A stretch of 64,000 bases of DNA from Branchiostoma floridae. Taxonomy: Eukaryota; Chordata; Leptocardii; Amphioxiformes; Branchiostomatidae. Positions 1 through 48,100 of this stretch are shown piece by piece. The notes beneath the pieces are model-generated. The model was not told the DNA's origin. It saw only the letters and a program-made list of their open reading frames with translations, and ran no database searches. The stretch covers positions 21,220,773 through 21,284,772 of the forward strand of contig NC_049979.1 of the NCBI RefSeq assembly GCF_000003815.2. The letters are read 5' to 3'. The position numbers and the translations under genes were made by a program. Position 1 is the stretch's first letter. The number at the start of each line of letters is the position of its first letter.

Positions 1-36624
<36,624 letters not shown>

Positions 36625-37609
36625 CCTGGCATGTTGCAACACCGACCAATTGAACATTTTGAGAGGCAGTACAATCGTGCTTTGAATAGCACTAAAATGT
36701 TGAAGAAATATATCATTTTTACACATCAATCTTATAATCATATTTTGCAAGTCATTATTAGTGACTCATAATGACGAACATCTACTTCTTCAGTGTGTTA
36801 GCGTTCACACTATTTACAATAATCATTATGTATGTTGATAGCCCTGAATTATTGAGGCATAGGTGAAAAGAATTGTTGTGTTTCCAGTTACTCAACCAAC
36901 TCTAACAAAATGTTTCAAGCCTAGCTCTTTTGGGGGGTAGTTTGCGGGCAAAAGAAGTCTGACACGTGAGTTATGAAAACATTGTAGAGTTTTCTAACAA
37001 GCTCTCATGTCTGTTTCCCGTAATTGAAAAGTGATACAAACAGATCTATCATTCCAAGGTTTATATGGGCACCTAGTTTATGTAGATGGCCGAGATCTAC
37101 AAAGGAAAGAGAGAATTCGTTCCTGCCTACCCTTAATCGGAAACACAACTTCTTTTCGAGGCCTAAGCACATTCTTCACAAAATTAAGAAATGTCTATTT
37201 TGTTCTTGTGTTTTTGTGATGTAATTGTTAATCAAATTTCAGAACACACCGTGGATTATATTTGGATACAGTAATGTCATATAGAAGTTGTTTCGCCTCT
37301 GCTTTGCAATAAACTAGCTTATGAGCTTGGATTTGCTGTGTTTTCTGTGGAACCTAAGATAGACAAGTTCAAAGCTTTAAAACATTCTATTCAAGAGTTA
37401 CATTGATAGCAAATAAAAGGCATTCTGCTGAAAGAATGCTATACATTGCAACTATGAAATCCAATGAATAAAGAATCCTAAAGTTTCACATAAGTTTAGA
37501 TACATAAATATCTTTAGGTAGACGGTACGTGATCAATTGCCAAACTAAAGATTAAAAACCTTTCATATGTAAGATTTACAATACTTATTCAGTAGTATTC
37601 TAAATAACG
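36625..37609 (+). other. 3' UTR of the lectin gene and convergent intergenic space
   Basis: There is no coding potential here. AATAAA-type signals on the + strand occur near 37306, 37414 and 37464, so the lectin-gene transcript probably ends between about 37330 and 37490. The TMED gene on the - strand ends at 37610, so the two genes are convergent and close. Confidence 0.55.
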
Positions 37610-39929
37610 TCAGGGTTTCCTTGTGGGTGTTCTGTCCGTGAAGAATGTTTTCAGGATGACCACTTGCCCCATCCCAGTGACAAGTATGATCCCAGTCTGG
37701 AATATAGACCACCACAGCACACCGACGCCCAACTGCTCCGCGTTCCCTCTTCCAATGGCCTCTTTTAGACGGTAATCCTGATGTTATAAACAAATTATAA
37801 AGCATTCTTGATTGTGAAGAAATATTTGAAGTATGACACAAACGAGGTACAGAAATCAAATTTCGTATCATTGAACGAGGAATATACAAAATCCACGAAA
37901 ATTGGAATGTTTTTCTTAGCTTTACAGCTATTTTTCGTTTTCAATATCCAAATTTGACCTATTTGTTTTGCACTTAAAAAAACAATAAATACATGACAAT
38001 GAATTATAAAAAAACATAACAGTGCAGACCTACACATCATCATACCTGTTATATACACCACTCCTTTACTGTTACTGTTGCTTTGAGAATGTTCATGCAA
38101 TTAGCCTTCGGGCATCATTTTGCAAATGAATGATAAGTACCAGCTGCTGTCGTCATATTGCGTGGACAGCTGGTGTCTTTTGAAATATATGCTCGTCTGC
38201 CTGGCAAATTGACAGAATACTAGAAATTTCTGAAATTTGGTGACATAGTATGCATCGACATGACGCACTTTTCGTCATATTGATCATGCCAGGAACTTAA
38301 AAAATATAAAAGAATGCAATGTTCGTTCACATACAATAAAAAAGACAATAGTCATATAATTAAACACAACGGAAATATAGGCACAATATTCCTTTGCAAT
38401 AGCCACAGGCTAGTTGTGCAGCCCTGGTCGTGCGTGCTGAACAGCCAAACCAATGAATAAATAAAGATCACTTAAAATCTATCGCAATTGTTAGTTCTGT
38501 CAGTTATACGATACTCATTATGAAAAAGATCCAGATTGACTGAAAATTAGAAATGATTTACCCTTTGTAGATTTACGACGCTCTCTATTTTCCTGTTGAT
38601 GTTTTCACACAGCACTTCGGTAAGCGTCGGCACGGCTTGGTGTTTTACGCCGATCTTTGCCGACAGGGTCTCGGGATAGTCCGGAGACAGGTGGAAGTAG
38701 ATGACCTTGTGTGAAATGGTGGAGAACTCGTTGCTAAAGCAGAAGTTGAACTGTCCACGTGACGTCTCTATGCGGAATTTGTCCCATTTTTTCTTCTGCC
38801 CCATGTACATCATCTGCAATGAAGGGCGGAGCACTCTGTCAAACTAGCCTAATCGTATAAACGGTGTTTTTTCCGTCGTCTCTTGCGCGACCATGTACTA
38901 TGATAGCACTGGTAGACAATAAAAGACGTCTACGCCCCTAAGGTATAGCCAAAAATTATAGCCATTAAGTATTGTGGCTACAATATGATACAAAAGCAAT
39001 GGTGAATGTGCAAAACGTCTTGATAAACCGTGCTTCCCTTCGCAGTCGGTTTGTTTACTAAGATGTAATGAATTTTGAAAGTATAGAAATGCGACAGAAA
39101 CGGGGCATAGAATTATCCAAAAGTGGCACATAAATCAGTCATTTTATGAGGAATTGTGTTCATCGGCATGCTTTTATAATTTGTCTAGGATATGATGACT
39201 GCAGACTTAAGGGCAGATTAGGATTGTCGACGATATCACGAAACAAAAAGAGCAGCTTACTTTGCCATTGGGCGATAACACCTTCATGTCGACGTCAAGG
39301 TTACCGCCCCGAACGACCTTGTACTCCACCTGTCAATGTTATGAGATATATTGTCACGAATGCGAACGTCTGTTAAAATAATACTACAAATAATTCTTAA
39401 GACAAACAAAAGCCATGTGTACTTTAACACTTCGTTCGGTTTCTTACAGGGAGGCGTAATTAAGTACCCAATCTACTTAGTGTACACAAGACAATTACTA
39501 TAAACAACTTATGATTATACTCGGCTCATTTTGGTAGACGTCTAAAAAGATTTTTTGGGTACGTTTCTACATAAATGTACCTGACGTATTCACATATGCT
39601 AAATCTCGTAATGGGTTTTGTGAGAGCACACTTGTGTATACTATATCAACTTGAATCAAGACATGAACTAAAAACTTTCTTAATAAACGTTGTAAATCAA
39701 TTATCTAAAATACACAACGCCAGACTACAAAACTATTCTCCTTCTGTAAATTATCTAAAAAAAAAGCTGACCTACTCACGTTATGTTTGATGGGTTTGGT
39801 GATGTTTTCTGAGAAGCACATTTCCTCTCGATCTGCCAACTCGAAGGTAAGTGTCGCGCCGTGTGCCGAACTCATCATGGCCGCAATAACAGGGACCGAA
39901 TACAGGACAATCATCGATACTGAATCCAT
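37610..39929 (-). CDS. p24 family cargo receptor (TMED protein, GOLD domain), complete four-exon gene
   Basis: Exons on the minus strand are 39780-39929, 39261-39329, 38562-38813 and 37610-37777 (stop TGA). All junctions are phase 0 and the product is 212 aa, the usual p24 length. Residues 1-24 form a signal peptide ending near AHG. ATLTFELADREEMCFSENI is the start of the GOLD domain, GGNLDVDMKVLSPNGK its middle, and GQFNFCFSNEFSTISHKVIYF its highly conserved second Cys strand. A membrane-proximal helix (YRLKEAIGRGN) leads to a transmembrane segment (VLWWSIFQTGIILVTGMGQVVILK) and a short cytoplasmic tail with FF (KTFFTDRTPTRKP). p24 proteins cycle between ER and Golgi in COPI/COPII vesicles and sort GPI-anchored and other cargo. 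The tail has the diphenylalanine COPII signal but no C-terminal KKXX. The wording fits the TMED3/5/7 side of the family; I cannot fix the exact paralogue. Confidence 0.92.
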
Positions 39930-40509
39930 CCTACAACGTCACCTTAATAGCGTTCACGTCTATAATAAATTCTTGTATAGAGAAACGAAATACAACCTGC
40001 TCGTCAGAAAGCTTCTAGTGAGATGTATGTTTGCGACGTGGCTGTTAACCGGATTTTACCCGGCGCGCTTTGTCTCGGAATCTTTAATCCCTGAGGCGGT
40101 GTGGATGGACCTATTACCGGCCCACAAACTGTCACCACAACTGCGTCAGCTGGACCGTCAGCCTGGACGTAATGCTTCCTCTGTAATATTCACGTTGTTA
40201 TTATCGAAACACTATGCAAAATCGCACCGAAAACAAGCGTGTGATAGTTTAAAATTTGATAGGTGTTTCAATGCAAAATGTGACAATGCAAAGTCCCATG
40301 CTGTAGTATATTATTTTTCTAAGGGAATACGTGTACATTTTACGTATTCATTTTCCTTTTTCTTGGTATGATTAGATAATCATTTTCACTGTTTTCAGCT
40401 TTTGTGAATGCTGGACTGAGAGACAGTAAACCAAATTAGAGGGCAATTTGACACAGGGAAGCTAAGTTCGATATAAAATCGGACCGCCACCCGGTAACAA
40501 ACAGACGCC
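39930..40509. other. TMED upstream region
   Basis: This is the promoter side of the minus-strand TMED gene. A + strand reading frame crosses it (39787-40371), but its first part is antisense to TMED exon 1 and the rest resembles no family I know. I see no convincing gene here. Confidence 0.5.
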
Positions 40510-42430
40510 GTGACCTACCCGTGCGGTACACCGAGGGGTACCCCGGTATCCGGCAGTCTGTGGCTTCCTACCCGGCCGGGGCTACATCCGCCGCGGCATG
40601 CGGTGCAATTGGGATCAAACCTTATTATATCTAGCCTTATATTTGGAGTGACTGAGTCAACAAGTAATTGCTGGAATATATCTATCATAATTTACATAAC
40701 TTTGAGTCACTTGCGTGTATGCATAACACCATGTGTCATGAATGAAAATATAAGCAGTGCAGACGTCTCGGACCAGCTTTCCACTGGATCATTGCCAGAG
40801 CTCAGTATAGGACAGGTTAAACTCCAACTCAGAAAGCTCAACCCACGCAAAGCTACCGGAGACGACCACATTCCGACATGGATTCTGACTACTTTCCACG
40901 AGGAACTTGCTCCTGTGCTATGTAACATCTACAACTCCTGTCTGCAACAGGGCATATTCCCTGAACAATGGAAGTCGGAGTTGGTCGTTCCAGTACCGAA
41001 GACATCTAAACCCAAGGGGCCTGAAGAATACAGAAGGATCTCCCTTACCAGCTGTCTGGGTAAAGTACTGGAATCGTTTGTCCGTGTGCTGTTACAGAGA
41101 GACACTGACCACCTGATCCATGGCTCCCAACATGGCTTCAGGCCGGGGAGATCAACGGTGTCGGCCCTCAACCACATTACGCAAACCTGGCACGACGCGC
41201 TCAACAGTAAGCCGAAAATGGATGTACATGTGTCATTCATCGACTTTAGCCGGGCGTTTGACACAATTGACCACGGCAGTCTTCTGCATAGCTTGGCAAA
41301 GATGGGGGTGAGACGGGACCTGTGGTGTTGCTTGCGCAGTTACCTGAGTGACCGTGTACAGCGTGTCAGGTGGGGTTCGTGTATCTCCTCGCCACGCCCA
41401 GTACTCGCCGGAACCCCTCAGGGTGGGATCATCTCGCCATCTCTGTTTGTCCTGGCCATGAACAGTCTTGACAAAGGCATCCCGATCAGTGTAGTCCCAG
41501 TTAAGTACGCTGATGACCTGACAAACACAGAACTTCTCATGGGATCGCTACCAGGCCAAATGCAACTTGCCATCAATGAAGTTGACTCTTGGGCGAAGTC
41601 CTACAGTATGGCAGCTAATGTGAAAAAGACCAAAGACATGGTGGTCAGCTGTCGTAAGGAGGCAGTGAACCCCCCTCCACTTACTTTGAACGGGGAGAAC
41701 GTAGAGCGTGTGCGGAGGTTCAAACTCCTTGGAGTGATAGTCAGCGACGACTTGTCCTGGGGCCCACACATTGAGTACATGTTGTCGAAAGTCAGCCCCA
41801 GGATTCACTACCTGCGACTGTCCAAACGAGCCGGGCTTCCAGCAGACGTACTTCTCCAGATCTACAAGACATTCATCCGCCCAGTACTGGAGTACGGCTC
41901 ACCGGTGTGGGGAGGTCTACCCCGCGGTCTGGCTGAAGAGCTGGAGAAAGTCCAGAGGTCCTGTTGCAGGATCATCGGTATACCCTACGAACAGCTACCT
42001 ACCTTGGAGTCCCGGAGACGGGATGCGACTGTACGTGAACTGAGAAGAGTGGTGGCTGACGCCACTCACCCTTGCCAGGAGTTCCTGCAGCCGGCTACAG
42101 AGTGTCAGTACCAGCTACGACGGGCTCCCCGTTTTAAGCTGCCACTGAGCCGGTCCAACAGACATTCGCAATCGTTTATCCCCAGGGCCCTTGCTCTGTT
42201 GAATGACAATTAATGCACTATCACATCCGTATGACGTGTACCGAACTCATTGTTACAAATATTGTATAGTAAACGTCTGTAATTTGTGATTTTAAGCAAA
42301 ATTATAAGTCAATGTAAAGTGTGCCTTTAAAATTGTAATAACTTTTTAAACAATGTTTAATAACGAAGCTTGTGAACACCAACACAATTCAGGCTAAATT
42401 GCCTGCAAAGTGGTGATTTTTAATAAAGTT
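40510..42430 (+). mobile_element. CR1/Jockey-type non-LTR retrotransposon, 5'-truncated, reverse transcriptase intact
   Basis: An uninterrupted reading frame runs to TAA at 42211-42213; the retrotransposon similarity starts at about 40738 (NENISSADVSDQL). It has PRKATGDDHIP, the RT fingers (VPVPKTSKPKGPEEYRRISLTS), motif A (FIDFSRAFDTIDH), motif B (AGTPQGGIISPSLF), motif C (KYADD) and the thumb (FKLLGVIVSDDLSWGPHI). It closes with SFIPRALALLN, typical of the CR1/L2 group. No apurinic endonuclease domain precedes it. The 3' UTR ends with AATAAA near 42423. The absence of any stop in about 490 codons suggests a recent insertion. The reading frame upstream of 40738 is not recognisable. Confidence 0.85.
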
Positions 42431-43238
42431 CAAAGTAAGACTTTGAATATCAAAACATTTCGATAACAGGTGGTGTAGGCATAGATCACAAATGTGCATA
42501 ATGATTGAGAATAAAACCTATTAATAACACGAATTGATATGAACGACAAATGCTGGGAAACTATTGCGTGTGGTAAAATGATGCAGCTGAAATAGTCATA
42601 CGTATCCTTTATTTTTTTAACGTTACAAAAAAGGGGTTCTTTTACATTTGCAATTTTGCAATTTGCTTTTATCAGCAAAGAACAGCATGGAACACTGGGA
42701 AATGATGCTTTCCCCTTTCTTTATCTGGAATTTGATCAAGTCAGGCTGTCCGGAGTCTTTGTCGCATCTACTTTTCGGCGGCTCCAGGAATCGTCCAAAA
42801 ACCTTACGAAAACTAGATATCCAGGATTCGTACTTCCGGTGCCGTCAATCATGGTGATTGACAGTACAGAAAACATTATCATGCACGCCCATGTTTCCAT
42901 ATATGGGTCGACCTCGTGAGACCTCGACAGACTCAAGTTGCGAGAGATTAAAACCCGGAAGTGACCGCTGCCCTCCCCATGATAGGACGTCATCTGAATG
43001 TTAAACACGTAAATAGAACGTGACGCTACACGAAAAACAACTTCAAACACACAACACATAATATAGTCGTGCGACTGTTATTGTCTATCGTTGTGGACAA
43101 CGGTTGTCTTTAGACATGAGTTCAGAGTATTACGGGGCACCCGCGGTGCAGGATACCATTGCGGTGCGTGCGTGACCCACAGTGACCGCTTGCTCGCAAA
43201 TCAAAAATGGCGGGAGAATTCCTTATTTTCGTCAGGCG

Positions 43239-43886
43239 TTCAGGCCGTTTTCTGGATATCCAGAAACCGTCCTCCTGTTCAGGCCGTTTTCTGGATATCC
43301 AGGATTCGTCCTGAGTCTGTTCAAGCCGTTTTCTGGATATCCAGGATTCGTCCTGAGCCTGCTCAAGCCGTTTTCTGGATATCCAGGAAGCGTCCTCCTG
43401 TTCAAGCCGTTTCCTGGATATCCAGGATGTGGACCAGGCCTTGTGTGACAAAGGGACGCCATCTGGATGCTATTAACACGTTACCGTGAATGTGTCGCTA
43501 TTCGGAAAACAACAGTAACTGTATCCCATCTTGACTGCCATTTGTTAATTCATTACGCAAAAAGCATTTTGGGCCTGATACGTAAGTAAATGTAAACATC
43601 AAAGTATCATTAACTTTATCAACATTCGTTTAAGTTCTGTAACACCAGGATCAACAGAATAAACTACACGATCTTCTTGCGGGGAGATACAAAGATGGCG
43701 GCTTTCTGACGAAAACAACATGCCCCCGCCCTCCGCATAGTCTCCTCCCTCGAAAACAGGTCAGCTCCACCCCCACGTACACGTTCTGGATAAACACCGT
43801 CGTCTATCCAGGAAACGTCCTGTTTGCGACGATTTCTGGATATCCAGGAATCGTCCTTCTGCTCAGGACGATTCCTGGATATCCAG
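43239..43886. repeat. Minisatellite of 39/42-bp units built on the palindrome CTGGATATCCAG
   Basis: Exact CTGGATATCCAG occurs at 43252, 43291, 43333, 43375 and 43414, and again at 43836 and 43875. Spacings are 39, 42, 42 and 39 bp in the first cluster and 39 bp in the second. Flanking bases extend the symmetry in places (cgattCCTGGATATCCAGG). Units are multiples of three, so long spurious ORFs open on both strands. Confidence 0.9.
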
Positions 43887-44754
43887 GATTCGGCATATTA
43901 CGAAAGTTAGATACTGACGAAAGTTGGATACAACAGTCGCGATGTCTGTCCGTGGTTGAATACTGAATATACACTGTTAGTGGACAAGCAGGAAGTGAGT
44001 ACGTGGGACGATGGAGGCACCTCAAAGGTCAGAGTGACAGAAAGTTCATGTAGAATTCAGAGGTGATACAACTAGCTGTCATGGCACAGTTCAGTTCACG
44101 GGAGTTTTTGCCTGTCTCTTTGTGTATTCGCAGTTATCCATATGCTACTCACGTTCATCATAAAAGTGATAAATGGACACATGCAACGTTAAATCAAAAC
44201 CATAGTTGCATAAATCTATCGAATTCAATAGATCGTTTTCATGTGACGTCACAGTGGCTTTCGGCCATTTGGATGATAAGCTACTCGATCTCCACACTTG
44301 TGTTGTACATGGTGGACCCGTTCTTGGAAAGAAGTTTTTTCCCTATTATTTAGAAACGGGCTTGATGTTTGCCGTCACGGTGCTAAATGTAAGGTTCATG
44401 AACACAGGATACGGCCTACTCGCCGTTTCTATCTAACAATACTAGTTACAGTCCATCCCCTTTTCTAAGATCGATTGAATCACTCTTCTAGGATCTTCTA
44501 GCGGCCCAGTCGATTTTGTGCACATAAAGATGTGGTCTTTTAGAAAGTAGCACTCTCCACTTGAGGAAACTAGTTTGACACTAGTGTGTTAGATTGGCAT
44601 CGTTTACCAAGTTGACAAGTACTCTTCTGCCATTACAGTCATGGATACCTCGCTAGCACGGTCACCGCTACAAGTGCAATCATAATTTAGGCCACAACAT
44701 AACATATTTTCCCGTTATTTTTCGTCATGTTGACCATCTCCGAAGAAGAAGATT

Positions 44755-44830
44755 CTTATCTTTTTTCTAAAATCAGGCAAAAATTAATGAGCGCATGGAT
44801 GTCATCTGTAAACCATACTTGCTGTGACCT
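44755..44830 (+). repeat. Interspersed repeat, copy 1 (second copy 46910-46990)
   Basis: The segments aatcaggcaaaaattaatga, gatgtcatc and acttgctgtg occur in the same order and spacing at 44771-44826 and 46925-46982. One lies upstream of the radical SAM gene and the other in its second intron. The type of element is unknown. Confidence 0.6.
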
Positions 44831-45133
44831 ACTAAAATACTGAAGTAGCGTTTTAACAATTTATAGCCCGGCGGCCACTCCGTTTCGATTTCTGTGGCAT
44901 CGCGTGACGCAAGCGCCACCTAGTGATAGGATGTAAAACCGCAGGAGATATCATCCAGCATTTCGAGCTCTGGCCGGCCGCAACCATGCGCAATGATGAC
45001 ACGGCATTTCTGAGAGCAGTACGTGACCCACTCGAGCCCACTCCACTTGGAAATGCACCATAAGCAAACGTTTTGAGCGCCCACAAGTATTCCCCACCAA
45101 TGTTTGTTCTTTCCCATAGAAGCTAGCGCGACC

Positions 45134-48100
45134 ATGTCATCGTTGCTCTCGGCGTCATGTCTACCGGCGCTCCCGCGGAGGCTGGCACCGCTGATCGGCA
45201 CCGTGTTCCGCAGCTCATCCTCACAGAAGCAGCCCGTGGACCTACCGGACTTCAACACGGATGTAGACGTGCACACCCACCGCCTGAAGCGGCCCGAGCG
45301 CCCGCCGCCCTCCCCAGCACGTCGGTGGGTCGGACTGGAGGGTCTTCGTGAGAGGACCGAGGTAAACAAATTACAAAACATGGGTCAAAGCGACGATTTA
45401 ATCTCGTTTTATGAACAATAAGATGAAAACGGTGAAAGAAGAGGACGCAAATAAGATACCGATAGGAAATTGCAGCTATTTTTGTTTGATCTCAAGATAA
45501 TATAATCTTAAATTCTAAGTGCTTTCACTGTAAAACTATTAAAAAGTCACTAATAAAGTCACCCTCGATTAAGCCACATATTCTATAATGTGACCTAGTT
45601 TAGGTCCGGGCTATGATCAGGTTACAGGACACGGTTCCAGATGGTGTTGTGAAGTTGTGTTGACATTTAACACAGGTCAATCATAATGCTACTTGGAACC
45701 AACTTGCTGACCAACCATCACGTGAGCACTGTAAGTCAATGATTAACAGCATTACACACTTAAATATAGTGTATAATCTGTTTTGGCAACGCGTCAAGGG
45801 TGGAGCATGTTTACATTTTGCTTCCTGCTACTAGTACTAGTGCTAGCAAATTAATCTATTCTGCATGTGGTGACTTGTTGCAAGGTACAGAAAAGAGCAT
45901 GTGGTGTAAAATGCAATATTTCCTTTTTCTTTTCCAAATTTTTTTGCACCTTTTTTCTGTTACTTCAGTAAGGCCAAGTTGATTTGATATACCTGTATGG
46001 ATGACATTTTCTGGGAACACCAAAATGATGCCAGTGTGGGGAGACAAAAAAAGTTTGGCATTGAAAAAAAAGTTTCTTTCAAGTGGTCAGGGAGGTTGAA
46101 TAAATGACTTAACACACAATATCATATTATGATACATGTAAGTTCAAAAAAATGTTTTTACATATTTTCTTCTTTGACCTTTGAATCCACTACGACCTTC
46201 CTATCCAATCCCATATATTTGCTCTTTGTACTAATTTGTTGCCAGCTGCTTTGTACGATTTAGAGTCTTTGAAAAGGTTGAAAATTGATGCGTGCATGGA
46301 TGTCATCCATATAATCAATTCAACATGGCCTAATGTATGATCAAAAGTTTTTCTCTCTCCATTTCTATACAAATTCCTGGACAAATAGTTGAAAGTGCCC
46401 TTGATGCCCATGTACTACATGTACACATGACTGTAATGGCATGTTTGATCAGACTTATCATCACTGTTTGCAGGGGTCCCTGATTCCAGACACACTACAG
46501 GAGATGGAGAAGGATGAACAGTTTAAGATCACAGCAGAGAACCTGAGGAAACTGGGTCAGGTCAAACTCACCAGAGAGGAGAGGAAGAAAAGACAGAGGG
46601 CGCTGAGGAAGCTCGGGATTCCCAACTTCCGGGAGTTCTTACTGAAAAACCTGAAGGAGAATCCACAGGAGGGATTGGAAGGTAGGTATAGAAAGTTGAA
46701 ACAAGTTCAACACCGAAATTTCCGTTGTGCAATTCAGTCCAGAATACTCTGGAATTGAATTACATGTAAATCTTTCTTCAACCGAATTATATTTTGGTCC
46801 TTATCCCTTGACCATGGGCAGATAGTTGCTGATAATTGGAAAAGGCATGTATACGTTATGGATGACATCCCTTGCAGACTGCAGAAATAATAAGTCTACC
46901 TTATCAGAAAGAATTTTTTTTTCTGAAATCAGGCAAAAATTAATGAACATGCAGATGTCATCCTTAAAATGTACTTGCTGTGGCCCAATTCTAACTCAAA
47001 CTACTGCTAAGGATATAGACGCTTCTGTTGCATGAATGTTTTATGGTTTTTCATAAATGCTAAGTGTTGTTTTTACCATTCAATCTACTGTAAATTGGTT
47101 CATGTTTCTAATTTTGCTTTAGGGGGCATTTGTGGCATTTAGGTTTTCCAATAAAGGAGCTGTAGAAGTGCAGACAGGTGTGAGCTCTATGAATATTAAA
47201 AAACACCACATACAAAACACAAATAGAACTTGACAATTTCACCATTGTCTTTTACAGTAATTGTGACAGTGTTGTAATTTGAACTGACTGAACTGTTTTG
47301 GTCTTTAACAGATAAGCACCAGTCCCTGAAGAAACAGCCCATTGAGATTCTGCAGCTGAACATCGGGCTGTACTGTAACCAGGCCTGTAACCACTGCCAT
47401 GTGGAGTCCTCACCCAAGAGGACGGAGATGATGAGTCGTGAAGTGGCCGACAAGTGTCTGGAGATCCTGGCCACGAGTCCCTCTATCCACACACTGGATA
47501 TCACAGGTACTGCTTAGGAAGCAAGAAATGCTTTTGAAAAAAGCTGGCCACGCAAGTTAAGATCAGATCTGGTAAGGTGCCGGACCCGGTAAGCTGCCGG
47601 ACATGGTAAGGTGCCGGACCCGGTAAGCTGCTGGACACGGTAAGCTGCCGGACACGGTAAGCTGCCGGACATGGTAAGGTGCCGGACCCGGTAAGCTGCC
47701 GGACCCAGTAAGGTGCCGGACATGGTAAGCTGCCGGACATGGTAAGCTGCCGGAACCGGTAAGGTGCCGGATATGGTAAAGTGCCGGACCTGTTAAGCTG
47801 CCGGATCCGGTAAGGTGCCGGACATGGTAAGCTGCCGGACCCGGTAAGGTGCCGGACCCGGTAAGCTGCCGGACACGGTAAGCTGCCGGACCCGGTAAGG
47901 TGCCGGACCCAGTAAGCTGCCGGACCCGGTAAGATGCCGGACCCAGTAAGCTGCCGGACCCGGAAAGCTGCCGGACACGGTAAGCTGCCGGACCCGGTAA
48001 GGTGCCGGACCCGGTAAGCTGCCGGACACGGTAAGCTGCCGGACACTGTAAGCTGCCGGATATGTTAAGACCTTAGCTTAACCAAGCATACAGGGATTTA

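Larger units (their letters stand above)
42431..45133. other. Intergenic region upstream of the radical SAM gene
   Basis: I find no supported gene. The region contains a palindromic minisatellite (43239-43430 and again 43836-43886) and one copy of an interspersed repeat (44755-44830). It also has several CG-rich stretches near 42950-43210 and 44870-45130 that may be promoter-associated. ORFs here are short or are made by the minisatellite. Confidence 0.6.

Noticed and set aside
39787-40371. 194-codon + strand ORF upstream of the CR1-like element
   Set aside because: Its first 48 codons are antisense to TMED exon 1, the rest resembles no family, and no splice or start context supports it.
43239-43430. 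CRISPR-like spacing of palindromes
   Set aside because: The intervening sequences are themselves near-identical, so this is a minisatellite, and the DNA is animal.
43091-43489. Repetitive ORFs on both strands (WISR.. and GYPENG.. repeats)
   Set aside because: They are translations of the 39/42-bp minisatellite. Both strands are equally open because units are multiples of three.
44206-44436. 76-codon ORF upstream of the radical SAM gene
   Set aside because: No recognisable family, no ATG start and no exon signals.
47501-48046. 181-codon minus-strand ORF rich in Pro, Ser and Leu
   Set aside because: Produced by the 17-bp minisatellite, whose units leave all frames open; it also runs antisense through an intron of the radical SAM gene.
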